From DDH964 sp963763205 (GTDB lineage Bacteria > Desulfobacterota > Desulfuromonadia > Desulfuromonadales > DDH964): a stretch of DNA of 64,000 nucleotides. The translations under genes and the position numbers were made by a program. The notes beneath the pieces are model-generated. The model ran no database searches. It saw only the letters and a program-made list of their open reading frames with translations, and had not been told where the DNA came from. The stretch is taken from positions 1-64,000 of the forward strand of contig CAVXNQ010000014.1 in NCBI GenBank assembly GCA_963763205.1, read 5' to 3'. Positions within the stretch are counted from its first letter, which is position 1, and each line of letters begins with the position of its first letter. Below are positions 9,205 to 21,412 of the stretch, piece after piece.

Positions 9205-11270
9205 ATGTCTGCTGAACTGTTTCTCGAAATCGGTACCGAAGAGATTCCCGCCGGCTTTCTGCGCCCGGCGATGGACGACCTCGAGCGCCTGCTGCGCAAG
9301 GAACTGATGCCGCCCGCATCGCCTGCGGCGCGATGCGCACCTTCGCCACGCCGCGGCGGCTGGCGATCGCCGTGCAGGGGGTGGCCGCCAACCAGGAGCG
9401 CCAGGAACTGACCGTGGCCGGCCCCTCGGTGAAGGTCGCCTTCGACGCCGAGGGCAAGCCGACCCGGGCCGCCGAGGGGTTCGCCCGCGCCAACGGCGTC
9501 GCGGTCGCCGAGCTCTCCCGGATGACCACCGACAAGGGGGAATACCTCTACCTGTCCAAGGTCGAGGAAGGCCGGCCGACCGCCGACCTGCTGCCGGAGA
9601 TTCTGCCGCGGGTGATCGCCGCCATCCCCTTCAAGAAGTCGATGCGCTGGAAGGATCTCGACATCCGCTTCGCCCGGCCGATGCACTGGATCGTCGCCCT
9701 CTACGACGGGCTGGTCGTCCCCTTCAGCTACGGCAACCTGCAGTCCGGCAACCACTCCTACGGTCATCGCTTCATGGGCCCCGGGCCTTTCCCGGTCAGC
9801 GGCCTGCAGAGCTGGCTGGAGGAGACCCGGCGCCACTTCGTGATGGCCGACCCCGCCGAGCGCCGGGAACTGATCGCCCGCGAGATCGAGCGGGTCGCCC
9901 ACGGCGCCGGCGGCGAACTCAACCCCGATCCGGAACTGCTCGACGAGGTCACTTTTCTGGTCGAGGACCCGACGCCCCTGTGCGGCTCCTTCGAAGACAA
10001 GTACCTGGAGCTGCCGCGCGAGCTGCTGATCACCTCGATGCGCGAGCACCAGCGCTACTTCACCCTGGTCGGCAAGGACGGCAAGCTGCTGCCGCGCTTC
10101 ATCACCATCTCCAACACCCGCCCCGAAGACCCCTCGGTGGTCGTCAAGGGGAACGAGCGGGTGCTGCGCGCGCGCCTCTCCGACGCCATGTTCTTCTGGA
10201 CCGAGGACCGCAAGGTCAAGCTGGAAAGCCGCCTCGAGGCCCTCAAGAACGTCGTCTACCAGGCGAAGCTCGGCACCAGCTACGAGAAGGTGGAGCGTTT
10301 CTCCGCGCTGGCCGTGAGCCTCGCCGACCAGCTCGACCCGGAAGTGAAGGAGCTGACCGAGCGCGCCGCGCTCCTGGCCAAGTGCGACCTGGAGACCGGC
10401 ATGGTCTACGAGTTCCCCGAGCTGCAGGGGGTCATGGGGCGCGAATACGCCCGCCTCGAGGGGGAGAACGAGCGGGTGGCCCTGGCGATCCACGAGCACT
10501 ACCTGCCGACCGGGGCCGGCGGCGTCCTCCCCTCCGACAACGTCGGCGCCTTCGTCTCCATCGCCGACAAGATCGATACTATCTGCGGCTGCTTCGGCGT
10601 CGGCCTGATCCCCACCGGCACCGCCGACCCCTATGCCCTGCGCCGCAGCGCCATCGGCATCCTCAACATCATCTTGGAGCGCGGCTACCGCTTCTCCCTG
10701 CCGCAGCTGGTGAAGGAGAGCGTCGTCCTGCTCGAGGGCAAGCTGACCCGCCCCGCTGCCGAGGTCAGGGCCGACGTCATCGAGTTCATCCGCCTGCGCC
10801 TGGTCAATCTGCTGACCGGGCAGGACTTCCCCGCCGACGTTGTCGACGCGGTCCTCGCCGCCGCCTTCGACGACGTGGTCGACGCCGTCGCCCGGGTCAA
10901 GGCCCTCACCGAGCTGAAGGGGCGGACCGACTTCGAGCCCCTGGCGGTCGCCTTCAAGCGGGTGGTCAACATCATCAAGGGGGGCGTCGCCACCCCCGTC
11001 GACCCGGGGCTGTTCGAGGCCGACTGCGAGCGCGCCCTGCAGCAGGCGCTGGCTACGGCCGCCGGCGAAGTGGCGACCCGGGTCGCCGCCGGCGACTACC
11101 CGGCGGCGCTGCGCACCATCGCCGGCCTGCGCGTCCCGGTCGACGCCTTCTTCGACGGCGTCATGGTCATGGCCAAGGAGGAGAAGGTCCGGGAGAACCG
11201 GCTGGCGCTGTTGACCGGCGTGGCGCAGCTCTTCGCGGGGATCGCCGACTTTTCGCGCATCGCGGCCTGA
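9205..11270 (+). CDS. glyS: glycine--tRNA ligase beta subunit, one frameshift
   Basis: Partner of GlyQ for tRNA-Gly recognition. It begins MSAELFLEIGTEEIPAGFLR, the family's invariant start. It continues to FATPRRLA, the central KSMRWKDLDIRFARPMHWIV, and an HD-like region (LPSDNVGAFVSIADKID, GCFGVGLIPTGTADPYALRR), then the C-terminal anticodon-binding-like segment. A missing G near 9308 (LRKEL then AARIACGAMRT) shifts the frame by -1. Corrected length is about 688 aa, as expected. It lies 91 bases after glyQ in the same operon. Confidence 0.92.
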
Positions 11271-11287
11271 GCTGGAGAAACCAAGGG

Positions 11288-11491
11288 CATCTCTCACCCG
11301 TTCGCCGTGCTCACTTGAGATCACGGAGAACACAGAGAAATTCCGTCTGCAAGTTGCATGGCCGTCCTCAGGCTGGCTGATAAGATTGGCGAGTCTGACA
11401 GAAAAGCACGTACAAAGATTTGAAATGTGCTTTTTGTTGTTACTCTGTGCTCTCTGTGTGCTCAAGCGACTGCAAGGAGCGGGTGAGAGCC
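11288..11491. repeat. dispersed palindromic repeat, copy 1
   Basis: The outer parts are inverted copies of each other. The left arm (11288-11340) contains CTCTCACCCG, CACTTGAG and ACACAGAGAAA. The right arm (11441-11491) contains CTCTGTGTGCTCAAGCGA and GCGGGTGAGAG. A second copy occurs at 46541-46656. It occupies most of the 338-bp glyS-ppdK gap, which has no gene. Confidence 0.55.
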
Positions 11492-11608
11492 GCTTTTGAA
11501 TGAGCTTCTTTATTTCTGTATTTCCGCCGGTTGTTCCGGCATCCATAAAACGGGGAAAACAGGGGGCAGTGACGCTCCCGGCCAAATCATTCTGAGGAGG
11601 AGAGGTTG

Positions 11609-14273
<2,665 letters not shown>

Positions 14274-14307
14274 AATCACGGCACATGGTTCAACCGCACG
14301 ACGCAAA

Positions 14308-14336
14308 AGCCCCCGGGATACCCGGGGGCTTTTTTT
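14308..14336 (+). terminator. intrinsic terminator of ppdK
   Basis: Perfect 10-bp stem AGCCCCCGGG/CCCGGGGGCT with an ATA loop, then six T. Confidence 0.9.
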
Positions 14337-14452
14337 CGGTGGCGGCCAGGGGGGCAAAAGGATTGACAGACAGATGAAAAATCGTTTGAATGAAACGCAT
14401 TGATTGCGGCACATGGAGGGGGACCATGGCAGAGCGAAAAACGAAAATCGTA

Positions 14453-14487
14453 CAGCCCGCACCGGCAGCAGCCGGGCGGGCTGTTTT
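14453..14487. terminator. bidirectional terminator between ppdK and intI
   Basis: CAGCCCGC (14453-14460) pairs with GCGGGCTG (14476-14483), with an inner CCGG/CCGG, followed by TTTT on the plus strand. On the minus strand the hairpin is followed by a T-rich stretch (complement of AAAACGAAAAT), so it can also end intI transcripts. Confidence 0.7.
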
Positions 14488-14504
14488 GGTTGCGAAAGAA
14501 GGGG

Positions 14505-15740
14505 TCAGGAACGGTCGAGGGGGCTGACTACTCCCAGCGCGTTCTTGCTGGCAACGTGGGTGTAGATCATGGTCGTCCGCAGGTCGGAATGGCCGAGCAG
14601 GTCCTGGATGGTGCGGATGTCGGTGCCGCCCTCCAAAAGGTGGGTGGCGAAGGAGTGGCGCAGGGCATGGATGGTGACGTACCTGGTGATGCCGGCGGCG
14701 CGGACCGCCTCGCGAAAGGCGCGCTGGAACAGCCGCGGGTGCTGGTAATGCCGGCGGACAATACCGGAACTGGGATCGGTCGAAATGCCCCTTGCCGGGA
14801 AGACCCAGAACCAACTCCACTCCTTGCCGGCGTTGGGATATTTTCGCTCCAGCGCCTTGGGCAGGAAAACGCCCGGCAGCTGCTGGTGCCGGTCGAGATC
14901 GAAAAGTTCCCGGACGCGCTGGAGATGATTTGACAGCTCGTCGCGTAATCGCTCCGGCAAGACCGTCCGACGGTCTTTGTCTCCCTTGCCGGAGCGGACA
15001 ATCACCATACCACGCTCCAGATCGAGATCTTTGACGCGAAGATTGAGGCATTCGCTCAGGCGCAGGCCGCAGCCGTAGGTGAGCATCGCCATCAGCCGCA
15101 GGGTTCCTTCCATGGCGGCAAAAACCCTCTGGACCTCACTGGGGGAAAGGACGACGGGCAGGCGGCGGCGTTTCTTGGCTCGAACGGCATCGATCGCCTC
15201 CCCGTCATCGATGCCGAGCACATGCCGGTAGAGGAAGAGGATGGCATTCAAGGCCTGATTCTGGGTGGCCGCAGCCACCTTGCGATCCACGGCGAGGTGG
15301 GAAAGGAAGCGGCGCATGTCATCGAAAACCAATTGCCGAGGGGACTTTGACCCGAGAAAGAGCTGAAACTGGCGAAGCCATCCAAGGTAGGTTTTTTCGG
15401 TATTCAAGGCCATTTGCTTCACCCGCAGAAGGTCGCGGGTTTTGGCAAGAAGCTCCTGCCAGCCATCCGGGTCGGCCGCGAAGGCGACGGCCGAAGGGCG
15501 TTCCCGGGTCAGGAAATAGTCGTAGCGTTGGAGGGCTTGCCCGGCCTGCTTGATCTGCCAGGGCTCACGGGATTTTTCCAGATGGGAAAGGTAGGTCTGA
15601 ATCTGAACCTGGGAGAGGCGCTCGGTCGGCGGCAGGCGAAAATAGTTATAGCAATTCCTAACCCAGCGGATATAATGCGGAACATGCTTAGAATTCAATG
15701 ACTTGTCGGCTATCAGCTCCTTCTCGAAGTCGACTAACAT
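14505..15740 (-). CDS. intI: integron integrase (IntI, tyrosine recombinase)
   Basis: A 411-aa site-specific recombinase that inserts and excises cassettes at attI/attC sites. An N-terminal SAM-like domain is followed by the catalytic domain: box-I Arg in TYGCGLRLSECLNLRVKDLD, HALRHSFATHLLEGGTD (His/Arg), LLGHSDLRTTMIYTH with the nucleophilic Tyr. The extra patch ALERKYPNAGKEWSWFWVFP is specific to integron integrases. I chose ATG 15740 because GGAGGGGG sits just before it; an upstream in-frame ATG (15773) lacks a good site. It is divergent from the cassettes, the standard integron layout. At 411 aa it is longer than class 1 IntI because of an N-terminal extension. Confidence 0.93.
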   Translation of the reverse strand: MLVDFEKELIADKSLNSKHVPHYIRWVRNCYNYFRLPPTERLSQVQIQTYLSHLEKSREPWQIKQAGQALQRYDYFLTRERPSAVAFAADPDGWQELLAKTRDLLRVKQMALNTEKTYLGWLRQFQLFLGSKSPRQLVFDDMRRFLSHLAVDRKVAAATQNQALNAILFLYRHVLGIDDGEAIDAVRAKKRRRLPVVLSPSEVQRVFAAMEGTLRLMAMLTYGCGLRLSECLNLRVKDLDLERGMVIVRSGKGDKDRRTVLPERLRDELSNHLQRVRELFDLDRHQQLPGVFLPKALERKYPNAGKEWSWFWVFPARGISTDPSSGIVRRHYQHPRLFQRAFREAVRAAGITRYVTIHALRHSFATHLLEGGTDIRTIQDLLGHSDLRTTMIYTHVASKNALGVVSPLDRS

Positions 15741-15786
15741 AATCCCCCTCCGGCTTATGGTGACATGACGCATAACCTTACCGTAC

Positions 15787-15811
15787 GCGGATTATGTGGT
15801 CAATAATCCGC
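15787..15811. promoter_or_regulatory. palindrome over the probable intI promoter
   Basis: GCGGATTA (15787-15794) and TAATCCGC (15804-15811) form an 8-bp inverted repeat with a 9-base gap. Read on the minus strand, TTGACC and a -10-like TAAGGT 17 bases on overlap it, upstream of intI. This arrangement fits an operator. Many intI genes are LexA-controlled, but I cannot assign this box to LexA. Confidence 0.4.
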
Positions 15812-15912
15812 CCAGGAAGGATTGGTTTTTTAGCGGGATCAAAAAAATGGGCCAGAATTGGCTTCGCGATTGGGTGAAGTCGAACAAACTGGACATGTCA
15901 CAGAATCAAATG
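15812..15912 (+). other. probable attI region
   Basis: The stretch between intI and the first cassette, where attI and the cassette promoter Pc would lie. Alignment of the first ORF-less cassette with its copy at 20650 places the recombination junction at 15912/15913, where the sequence reads TGGATAGAGACC instead of the usual GTTRRRY. The core is therefore degenerate and attI is placed by position rather than motif. Confidence 0.4.
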
Positions 15913-16366
15913 GATAGAGACCGGAAATAGGGGCACAAGGCAGATCAGGGGCGAAGCACAGGGTGATGCCACGGGACCCGGAGGCACCCCCCTCTCTGCC
16001 GCCGCTTCACTCAGCTGCCTCTCCCCATGACATCACCCTGTGCTCCAAGGGCAGAGGGATGAAAATAAATTCATCCTTTTAACACGAATCAAACAATTAC
16101 AGGCACTTGGCAGGATGCCGCTGAACAGCCGCACGGGAAGCGTTTGAGATTTGGCACCATAAACAAGCGGTGCCCCCTCCAAAGGCACCCCCCATCCCCT
16201 TGTGATGGATCGATCACCTACCGGCAGCGCCGGCAGGAGATCCGGTCACCAGCAGGGGAAGGGGGCCTCCTAACCACGAGAATCGACCGGACCAAGTGGA
16301 CGACCTACTGCGCCGAATGGTGCGGGTGGACGCGAAAGTGTGCCGGATGGCCGGTCATCCTCACCG
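15913..16366 (+). mobile_element. ORF-less integron cassette, copy 1
   Basis: A 454-bp cassette next to attI with no believable ORF; the same sequence recurs as a 453-bp cassette at 20650-21102. It carries a 13-bp inverted repeat (GCACAGGGTGATG 15956-15968 with its complement 16031-16043), a terminator-like hairpin (16057-16080), further short hairpins (GGCACC/GGTGCC near 16150-16175) and its own attC. Indels between copies break any shared reading frame while hairpins persist. Cassettes without ORFs are known to carry promoters or small RNAs. Confidence 0.7.
15956..16080 (+). ncRNA. candidate structured RNA in cassette copy 1
   Basis: A long-range stem (15956-15968/16031-16043) encloses about 60 GC-rich bases and is followed 14 bases later by GGATGAA-loop-TTCATCC with TTTT (16057-16080), the shape of a small RNA with a terminator. 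In the other copy the terminator loop differs yet pairing is preserved and extended. Expression and direction are inferred only. Confidence 0.35.
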
Positions 16367-16372
16367 TTCGGC
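16268..16372 (+). other. attC site of ORF-less cassette copy 1
   Basis: R'' CCTAAC (about 16269-16274), L'' around GACCGG, L' around CCGGTC, and R' GTTCGGC (16366-16372). The inner GACCGG/CCGGTC pair shows the folded bottom-strand stem expected of attC. The R' core is GTTCGGC rather than GTTRRRY, a minor variant. Cleavage is expected between G16366 and T16367. Confidence 0.7.
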
Positions 16373-16396
16373 AAATAAATATAGAAGGGCAATGAT

Positions 16397-19300
16397 ATGC
16401 CAAGGAAGTTACCGTCTCTTTCAGAAACAAACCCAGAGTTAGTTAAAGAATGGCATCAAGAGAAAAATGAAGGTCTTGATATACATTCTCTCTCAGCAGG
16501 CAGTTCAAAAAAGGTGTGGTGGCAATGTTCTAAAAACCCATCACACGAATGGGCTTCCATTATTTATAACCGCGCCAGAAAGGGGAAGGCTGTCCCTTTT
16601 GTGCAAGCCAGATTACCGACCCTGAACAATCGTTAGCAGCCCTTTATCCTGAGTTGTTGAAGCAATGGCACCCGTCGAAAAATAACGGGCTTAACCCAAG
16701 GGACATTTCACCTGGTAGTGCACGTCGGGTTTACTGGCAATGTGAAATTGAGCCATCTCACGAATGGGATTCATTTGTCTTTACAAGGACTAAAAATGGA
16801 AGAGGCTGCCCATATTGTGATGGGAGAATTGCTTCTGAAAAAAATTCTCTCGCGACGATTTTTCCAGAAATTGCCGCCGATTGGCATCCCACAAAAAACG
16901 GCGATCTCACCCCTTATGATGTAACCTCAAAAAGTGGGAAAAAAGTTTGGTGGCGATGTGGAACTTGCTTATTTGAGTGGCAGGCTCTTGTTAAAAATCG
17001 CACACATTTACAGTCATCGTGTCCACTTTGTTCACGGGACAACGCAGTTGTTAAAGTTAAACAAAATAAGATAGATAATATTGAAGATTATTTGCCTGAT
17101 TATTCATATGATACAACCGACTGTCTCTTTCTTAACTACGATCAAGTACAAGAGATTTTTCGCAATCAATTAAAGATCGAGTCAGAATCAAGGACAATAG
17201 AATCACTTTTAGGACCAAGAAGTCTTAATAAATTGGTATATGCACCTTATTATCAAAGAAATTATGTATGGGACAAAGACAAGGCGACATATTTTATTGA
17301 AAGCATTCTAATAGGCACAGAAATACCGCCAATTATTTTATATGAGTCTGAAAATGGGTTCGAAGTAATAGATGGTAGGCAGCGTTTTGAAACAATTAAG
17401 AAATTTCATGATGGTGAAATTTCGCTTACAAAAAATGGATTAAGACTATTAAAAACAATTCAAAGAAAAACATTCCATGACCTTGGACAGGATTTTCGCG
17501 AAAGTTTTTTTGATACAAAAGTAAGAATTGTAAAGTTTATGGTTGTTGATGAGGGAAGATTTGATGAAAAAATGCAAGACATGCTTAAAAAAGAGATTTT
17601 TAGAAGATATAACTCTGGAATTACGCCATTAAGACGCGTAGAAATTGAAAAAGCTGTATATATCCATGATGAACCTACAAAATATTTTAAAAAACAATTT
17701 CAGCGGAATGATTTTATATATACTGAATTCTTGAAATTATTTTTTACTGGAAAAGGATACACTAAATTCGACAAACGCCTACATCTTAGAAAGAGCGGCA
17801 CAGGAGATAAGGTTTTTGCTGATCTCATCAGAGATGCCTATTATTGCAACAAGGCGCAAAGATGTTTTCGATCAGGTTTATGATAATTACTCAAACAAAA
17901 TAATCGACATCCAAAGTGTATACAGAGACTTCCTAAACAAAATAAAACTCCTCATTGAATTAAGTGAACACTTAAGTATTAGTGGTATACAAGGGAATAG
18001 ATATTGTTATGAATGCCTATATTGGGCAATGTCGTTGCTTTCAAAAGAAGGTAAAAATCCTATAAGTATTGTCGACAAAGGCACGAAAGAGGACTTTGTG
18101 AGGTTTTTCAAGGATAACGCTTCAATTTTCTTGGCACCTATTGGGAGCATATTTTTTAATAAGGAATTTATTTCTAGATATACATCAATGGCAAACCTAT
18201 TGGAAACCAAGTATGGAATAAATTTGTCAACATATATTCGCCAGAGCATTGAAGATAAACGGCAACTTAGAAATATCTCAGAGACATCAGGGGGTGATGG
18301 GTTCGTTGACTATAACTCTTTGGTACATATTGACAAAACAGAGGCGATACCTTCAACAATTGATGACATATGTAGAATCATGCTTAGGGGACGATTTATT
18401 TGTTAGGCCTGTATATCAACGGGGCGAAGTTATAAATAAAGCTAAATCTAGTGCGATAATTGAAAGCATTCTTCTTGGAATAAAATTACCCCCTCTATAT
18501 ATATTTAAACGCGAAGATGGCGTTATGGAAGTTATAGATGGGCAACAGCGACTTCTTTCAATCCTAGGTTTTATTGGCAAAACCTTTTTGGACGAATCAG
18601 GCGTGCCAGCGAAATCGGCAAAGCACGAGTTTAGTTTAAGCAACTTACAAATATTGCCTGAATTAAACGGCATGCAATTTAAGGAACTGACTGATGACTA
18701 CAGAGACAAGATATTAGATTTCTCTCTTTCTCTCATTATAATTGAGGAGAAGTTTAACCCAGCGTTTGACCCAATTGATTTATTCATAAGGTTGAACAGT
18801 AGGCCTTATCCAATAAAAGAAAATTCCTTTGAGATGTGGAATTCATATGTAGATAAAGAAATAATTGATTCAATTAAAGAGCTCGTAAATAAATATGAAG
18901 CATGGTTTTATGTGAGAAAAAATAATCTTAGAATGCACAACGAAGAACTTTTAACAATGATGGTGTATCTAGACCATAAAAGTATCCTTGGAAGAGGCAA
19001 GGAAAAAGAACTTTACCATTACCTTGATATATTCGAGCGAGAAACAACAATTAATGTTAGGATTAAGCAAAAAAGTGCTGTTACTAAGATGCTTAACGAA
19101 GCGAGCCTTGACATAAATGTAAAATCAAGCGTCTTAAAAAGTGTAAAGTCAATCGAGGCATTCATTAGAAAAATAAGAACAATACTTATTGATTGTGACA
19201 TAGAAGATAGTGAGAAATTTCTTGACGATGAACTGACTAGTCTATTCAACGTCAACGCTAAACGATATTACACAAGAAAGTTTAAAGACTTTTATGCTTT

Positions 19301-19700
19301 ATGGTATCTTGTTCATTTTTTGAACCAGGAAATTGTGAACAAAGAGAGAGTGAAGATTAAGCTTGAAGTTCAAACTCTTTTCAGAGAGATGAAAGTTGGC
19401 CAAGATGACGAAGTGAACCCTATAAGCGATTCAGCCGGTTTTCACCATAAGGTTGATTCATTCCGTAACAAATACTCAATTTCATCGAGGAAGATATCTC
19501 TATCCCGAGAAGAGAAAAAAGCCCTTATAGCACAGCAAAACAATCTCTGCCCCCTTTGCGAAGGACCACTTTTTATCCAAGATGATATCGAGGTTGACCA
19601 CATTGCTCCCATTGCACTTGGTGGGAAAGACCGCTTTTTAAATCTCCAGGTTGCCCATAAGTTATGCAATAGAAAGAAGGGCACAAGAACCATTCAATAG
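16397..19700 (+). CDS. zinc-finger x3 / DUF262 / DUF262 / HNH putative nuclease (integron cassette), three frameshifts
   Basis: An AT-rich gene filling one very large cassette, about 1100 aa when read through three shifts (-1 near 16590; +1 near 17850; +1 near 18390). Domains: three treble-clef fingers of the PF14311/DUF4379 type at about residues 8-65, 86-143 and 150-210 (KVWWQC ... HEW ... CPFC pattern); DUF262 number 1 at about 270-430 (APYYQRNYVWD, VIDGRQRFETI); a helical middle; DUF262 number 2 at about 668-800 (VRPVYQRG, VIDGQQRLLSI); a C-terminal HNH nuclease (LCPLCEGPLF, VDHIAPIALGG, LCNRKKG). DUF262 is the N-terminal domain of GmrSD-type modification-dependent restriction enzymes, so an anti-phage nuclease is likely. 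The shifts may be errors or real decay; a split into two genes is less likely because the second DUF262 starts exactly across a shift. Confidence 0.7.
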
Positions 19701-19717
19701 GCAAAAAATAAAAAAAC

Positions 19718-19822
19718 GCCGAACCAGAGCATGCAGTCGGACGGTTCGGGCTGGGTAGGTTTTCGAATAGGTCGGTGGCCCGCCAAACTCTCAGCGCCGC
19801 CGCTGATGCAAATCCGTTACGC
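19718..19822 (+). other. attC site after the DUF262 cassette
   Basis: R'' near CGAAC (19719-19723), L'' CAGTCGGACGG, L' CGCCGCCGCTGATGC, R' GTTACGC (19816-19822). The L''/L' pairing and about 105-bp length fit attC. Confidence 0.7.
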
Positions 19823-19838
19823 AGGAAGGGGTGCCTGA

Positions 19839-20558
19839 ATGGCTGAAAATGGAAACAACAAATTGGCCGTACTAATCGACGCGGATAATGCGCAAGCATC
19901 TGTTTGTGCGGAGTTGTTGGCAGAGATATCCAAGTTTGGGGTGGCAAGTGTTAAAAGAGCATATGGTGATTGGACGACAAGCAATTTAAAAGGGTGGAAG
20001 GCACATCTACATAAACATGCAATTCAACCTGTTCAGCAATTTAGCTATACGCAAGGAAAAAACGCGACAGACTCCTCTCTGATTATTGACGCAATGGATT
20101 TGCTTCATGAAGGCCGGTTAGATGGCTTCTGTCTTGTATCGTCAGATAGTGACTTTACTCGATTAGCGAACAGGCTTCGTGAAAGCGGCTTAGTAGTCTA
20201 TGGGTTTGGTGAAAAGAAAACTCCAGAGCCATTTGTTTCTGCGTGTGACAAGTTTGTATATACGGAAATATTGCGAAAGCTTAAAGAGTCGGATAAATCG
20301 GATGAGTCTAAGAACCCTGAACTAAAGGCAATTATCACGTCGGCAATCGATGCGGTATCTAGGGATGACGGTTGGGCACCGCTATCGGCCGTTGGGAGCT
20401 ATATCAACAAGAACACACCTTCCTTTGATCCACGAAATTATGGATACGATAAGCTCGGAAAGTTGATTCGAGAACTGAGTTACATAGAAATCGATGAAAG
20501 GTTGTTTGGAGAGGATTCGAAACATGCCCACATCTATATTAGGGCAAAAGTCGCGTAA
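19839..20558 (+). CDS. NYN-domain ribonuclease with C-terminal LOTUS/OST-HTH domain
   Basis: A 239-aa protein. The NYN (PIN-like) nuclease fold covers residues about 8-155: VLIDADNAQ (first acidic pair), KNATDSSLIIDAMDLL (second) and LVSSDSDFTRLANRLRE (third), then VYGFGEKKTPEPFVSACDKFVY. Residues about 165-235 form a winged OST-HTH/LOTUS domain (DGWAPLSAVGSYINKN ... YGYDKLGKLIREL). Such proteins are predicted metal-dependent RNases; the LOTUS part binds RNA in eukaryotic relatives. It is AT-richer than core genes, starts 17 bases after attC and its TAA lies within the next attC, so it is a true single-gene cassette. A role in phage defence is inferred from context. Confidence 0.85.
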   Translation: MAENGNNKLAVLIDADNAQASVCAELLAEISKFGVASVKRAYGDWTTSNLKGWKAHLHKHAIQPVQQFSYTQGKNATDSSLIIDAMDLLHEGRLDGFCLVSSDSDFTRLANRLRESGLVVYGFGEKKTPEPFVSACDKFVYTEILRKLKESDKSDESKNPELKAIITSAIDAVSRDDGWAPLSAVGSYINKNTPSFDPRNYGYDKLGKLIRELSYIEIDERLFGEDSKHAHIYIRAKVA

Positions 20559-20655
20559 CCAAAATTTCAAGCGGACAGTTCAACGCTATTCGTTCTCGAT
20601 AGGTTCAGTGGTCAGCCTGGGCCTCTACGCCGCCGCTTAAATTCATCCGTTAGGA
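20552..20655 (+). other. attC site after the NYN cassette
   Basis: R'' GCGTAACC (20552-20559), L'' TTCAAGCGGACA, L' CGCCGCCGCTTAAAT, R' GTTAGGA (20649-20655). A textbook site with AAGCGG/CCGCTT pairing; the stop codon of the NYN gene lies within R''. Confidence 0.85.
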
Positions 20656-21102
20656 GGCCGGAAATAGGGGCACAAGGCACGATAGGGGCGAAACACAGGG
20701 TGATGCCACGGGTCCCGGAGGCACCCCCCCTCCTGCCGCCGCTTCGCTCAGGCTGCCTCCCCCCATGACATCACCCTGTGCTCCAAGGGCAGAGGGATGA
20801 AAATATTTTCATCCTTTTAACACGAATCAAATAATTACAGGCACTTGGCAGGATGCCGCTGAACAGCCGCACGGAAGGATTGTGAGATTTGGCACCATAA
20901 ACAAGCAGTGCCCCCTCCAAAGGCACCCCCCATCCCCTTGGTGGATGACCGGATCACCTACCGGCAGCGCCGGAAGGAGGCCGGTCACCCACCAGGGAGG
21001 GGCATCCTAACCACGAGATCGACCGGTCCAGGTGGACGACCTACTAAGCCGAATGGTGAGGGTGGACGCGAAAGTGTGCCGGGTGGCCGGTCATCCTCAC
21101 CG
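20650..21102 (+). mobile_element. ORF-less integron cassette, copy 2
   Basis: A 453-bp near-duplicate of the cassette at 15913-16366, in the same orientation and bounded exactly by attC junctions (G20649/T20650 and G21102/T21103). The 12-bp inverted repeat (20695-20706 with 20769-20780) and terminator-like hairpin are kept. It separates the NYN and 78-aa cassettes. Confidence 0.75.
20695..20818 (+). ncRNA. candidate structured RNA in cassette copy 2
   Basis: Equivalent to 15956-16080. The end hairpin here is a perfect 10-bp palindrome (GGATGAAAAT/ATTTTCATCC, 20795-20814) followed by TTTT, longer than the seven paired bases in copy 1. Changes that keep pairing argue for a functional structure, but two copies are too few for proof. 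Confidence 0.35.
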
Positions 21103-21108
21103 TTAGCT
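21005..21108 (+). other. attC site of ORF-less cassette copy 2
   Basis: R'' CCTAACC (21006-21012), L'' GACCGGTCC, L' GGCCGGTCATC, R' GTTAGCT (21102-21108). Here R' matches the GTTRRRY consensus, unlike copy 1. Confidence 0.75.
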
Positions 21109-21122
21109 GCTGAGATAAATAC

Positions 21123-21359
21123 ATGAAAGTAAGTCAAAAATATTTATCAGAAGAATTTTCACAAAAATTGAGGAGCATGCCAGAGACTGGCATGGGATAC
21201 CAGATTTGCACTGTGATCCTCAGTGATGACAGAACATTTCAAAGGGTTCTTGTTCTAAATGGAAATGAAATTGCCAGCGTAAATGGGCAAACAGAGATTC
21301 CCTTCGAGGCAGGCCAAATTAAAGAAATTATCGTCACCCATGATAAGTCCTTGAGTTAA
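21123..21359 (+). CDS. small integron-cassette protein of unknown function
   Basis: A 78-aa protein beginning MKVSQKYLSEEFSQKLRSMP with a beta-rich second half ending IKEIIVTHDKS. Short proteins with this MGYQ...V.L....F..V pattern are, as I recall, frequent integron-cassette products, but no function is known. It starts 20 bases after the attC junction. Its own attC begins at about 21368 and is cut off by the IS91-like element. Confidence 0.7.
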   Translation: MKVSQKYLSEEFSQKLRSMPETGMGYQICTVILSDDRTFQRVLVLNGNEIASVNGQTEIPFEAGQIKEIIVTHDKSLS

Positions 21360-21367
21360 GGGGCGCA

Positions 21368-21412
21368 GCTAACCAATAAGGATTGACACGACCTGCAAGG
21401 TCGTCTCAATCC
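21368..21412 (+). other. attC 5' part interrupted by an inverted repeat
   Basis: GCTAACC at 21368-21374 looks like R'' of the 78-aa cassette's attC, but no L'/R' follows. Instead an inverted repeat starts at 21380 (GGATTGA-C-ACGACCT, loop GCA, complement to 21412). It may be an end structure of the IS91-like element or a terminator. Confidence 0.4.

Noticed and set aside
16144..16395. 83-aa ORF in ORF-less cassette copy 1
   Set aside because: Only a short stretch (ITYRQRR) is shared with the ORF in copy 2; indels change the frame on both sides and there is no good start site.
20908..21126. 72-aa ORF in ORF-less cassette copy 2
   Set aside because: As for copy 1; it also runs through the attC site.
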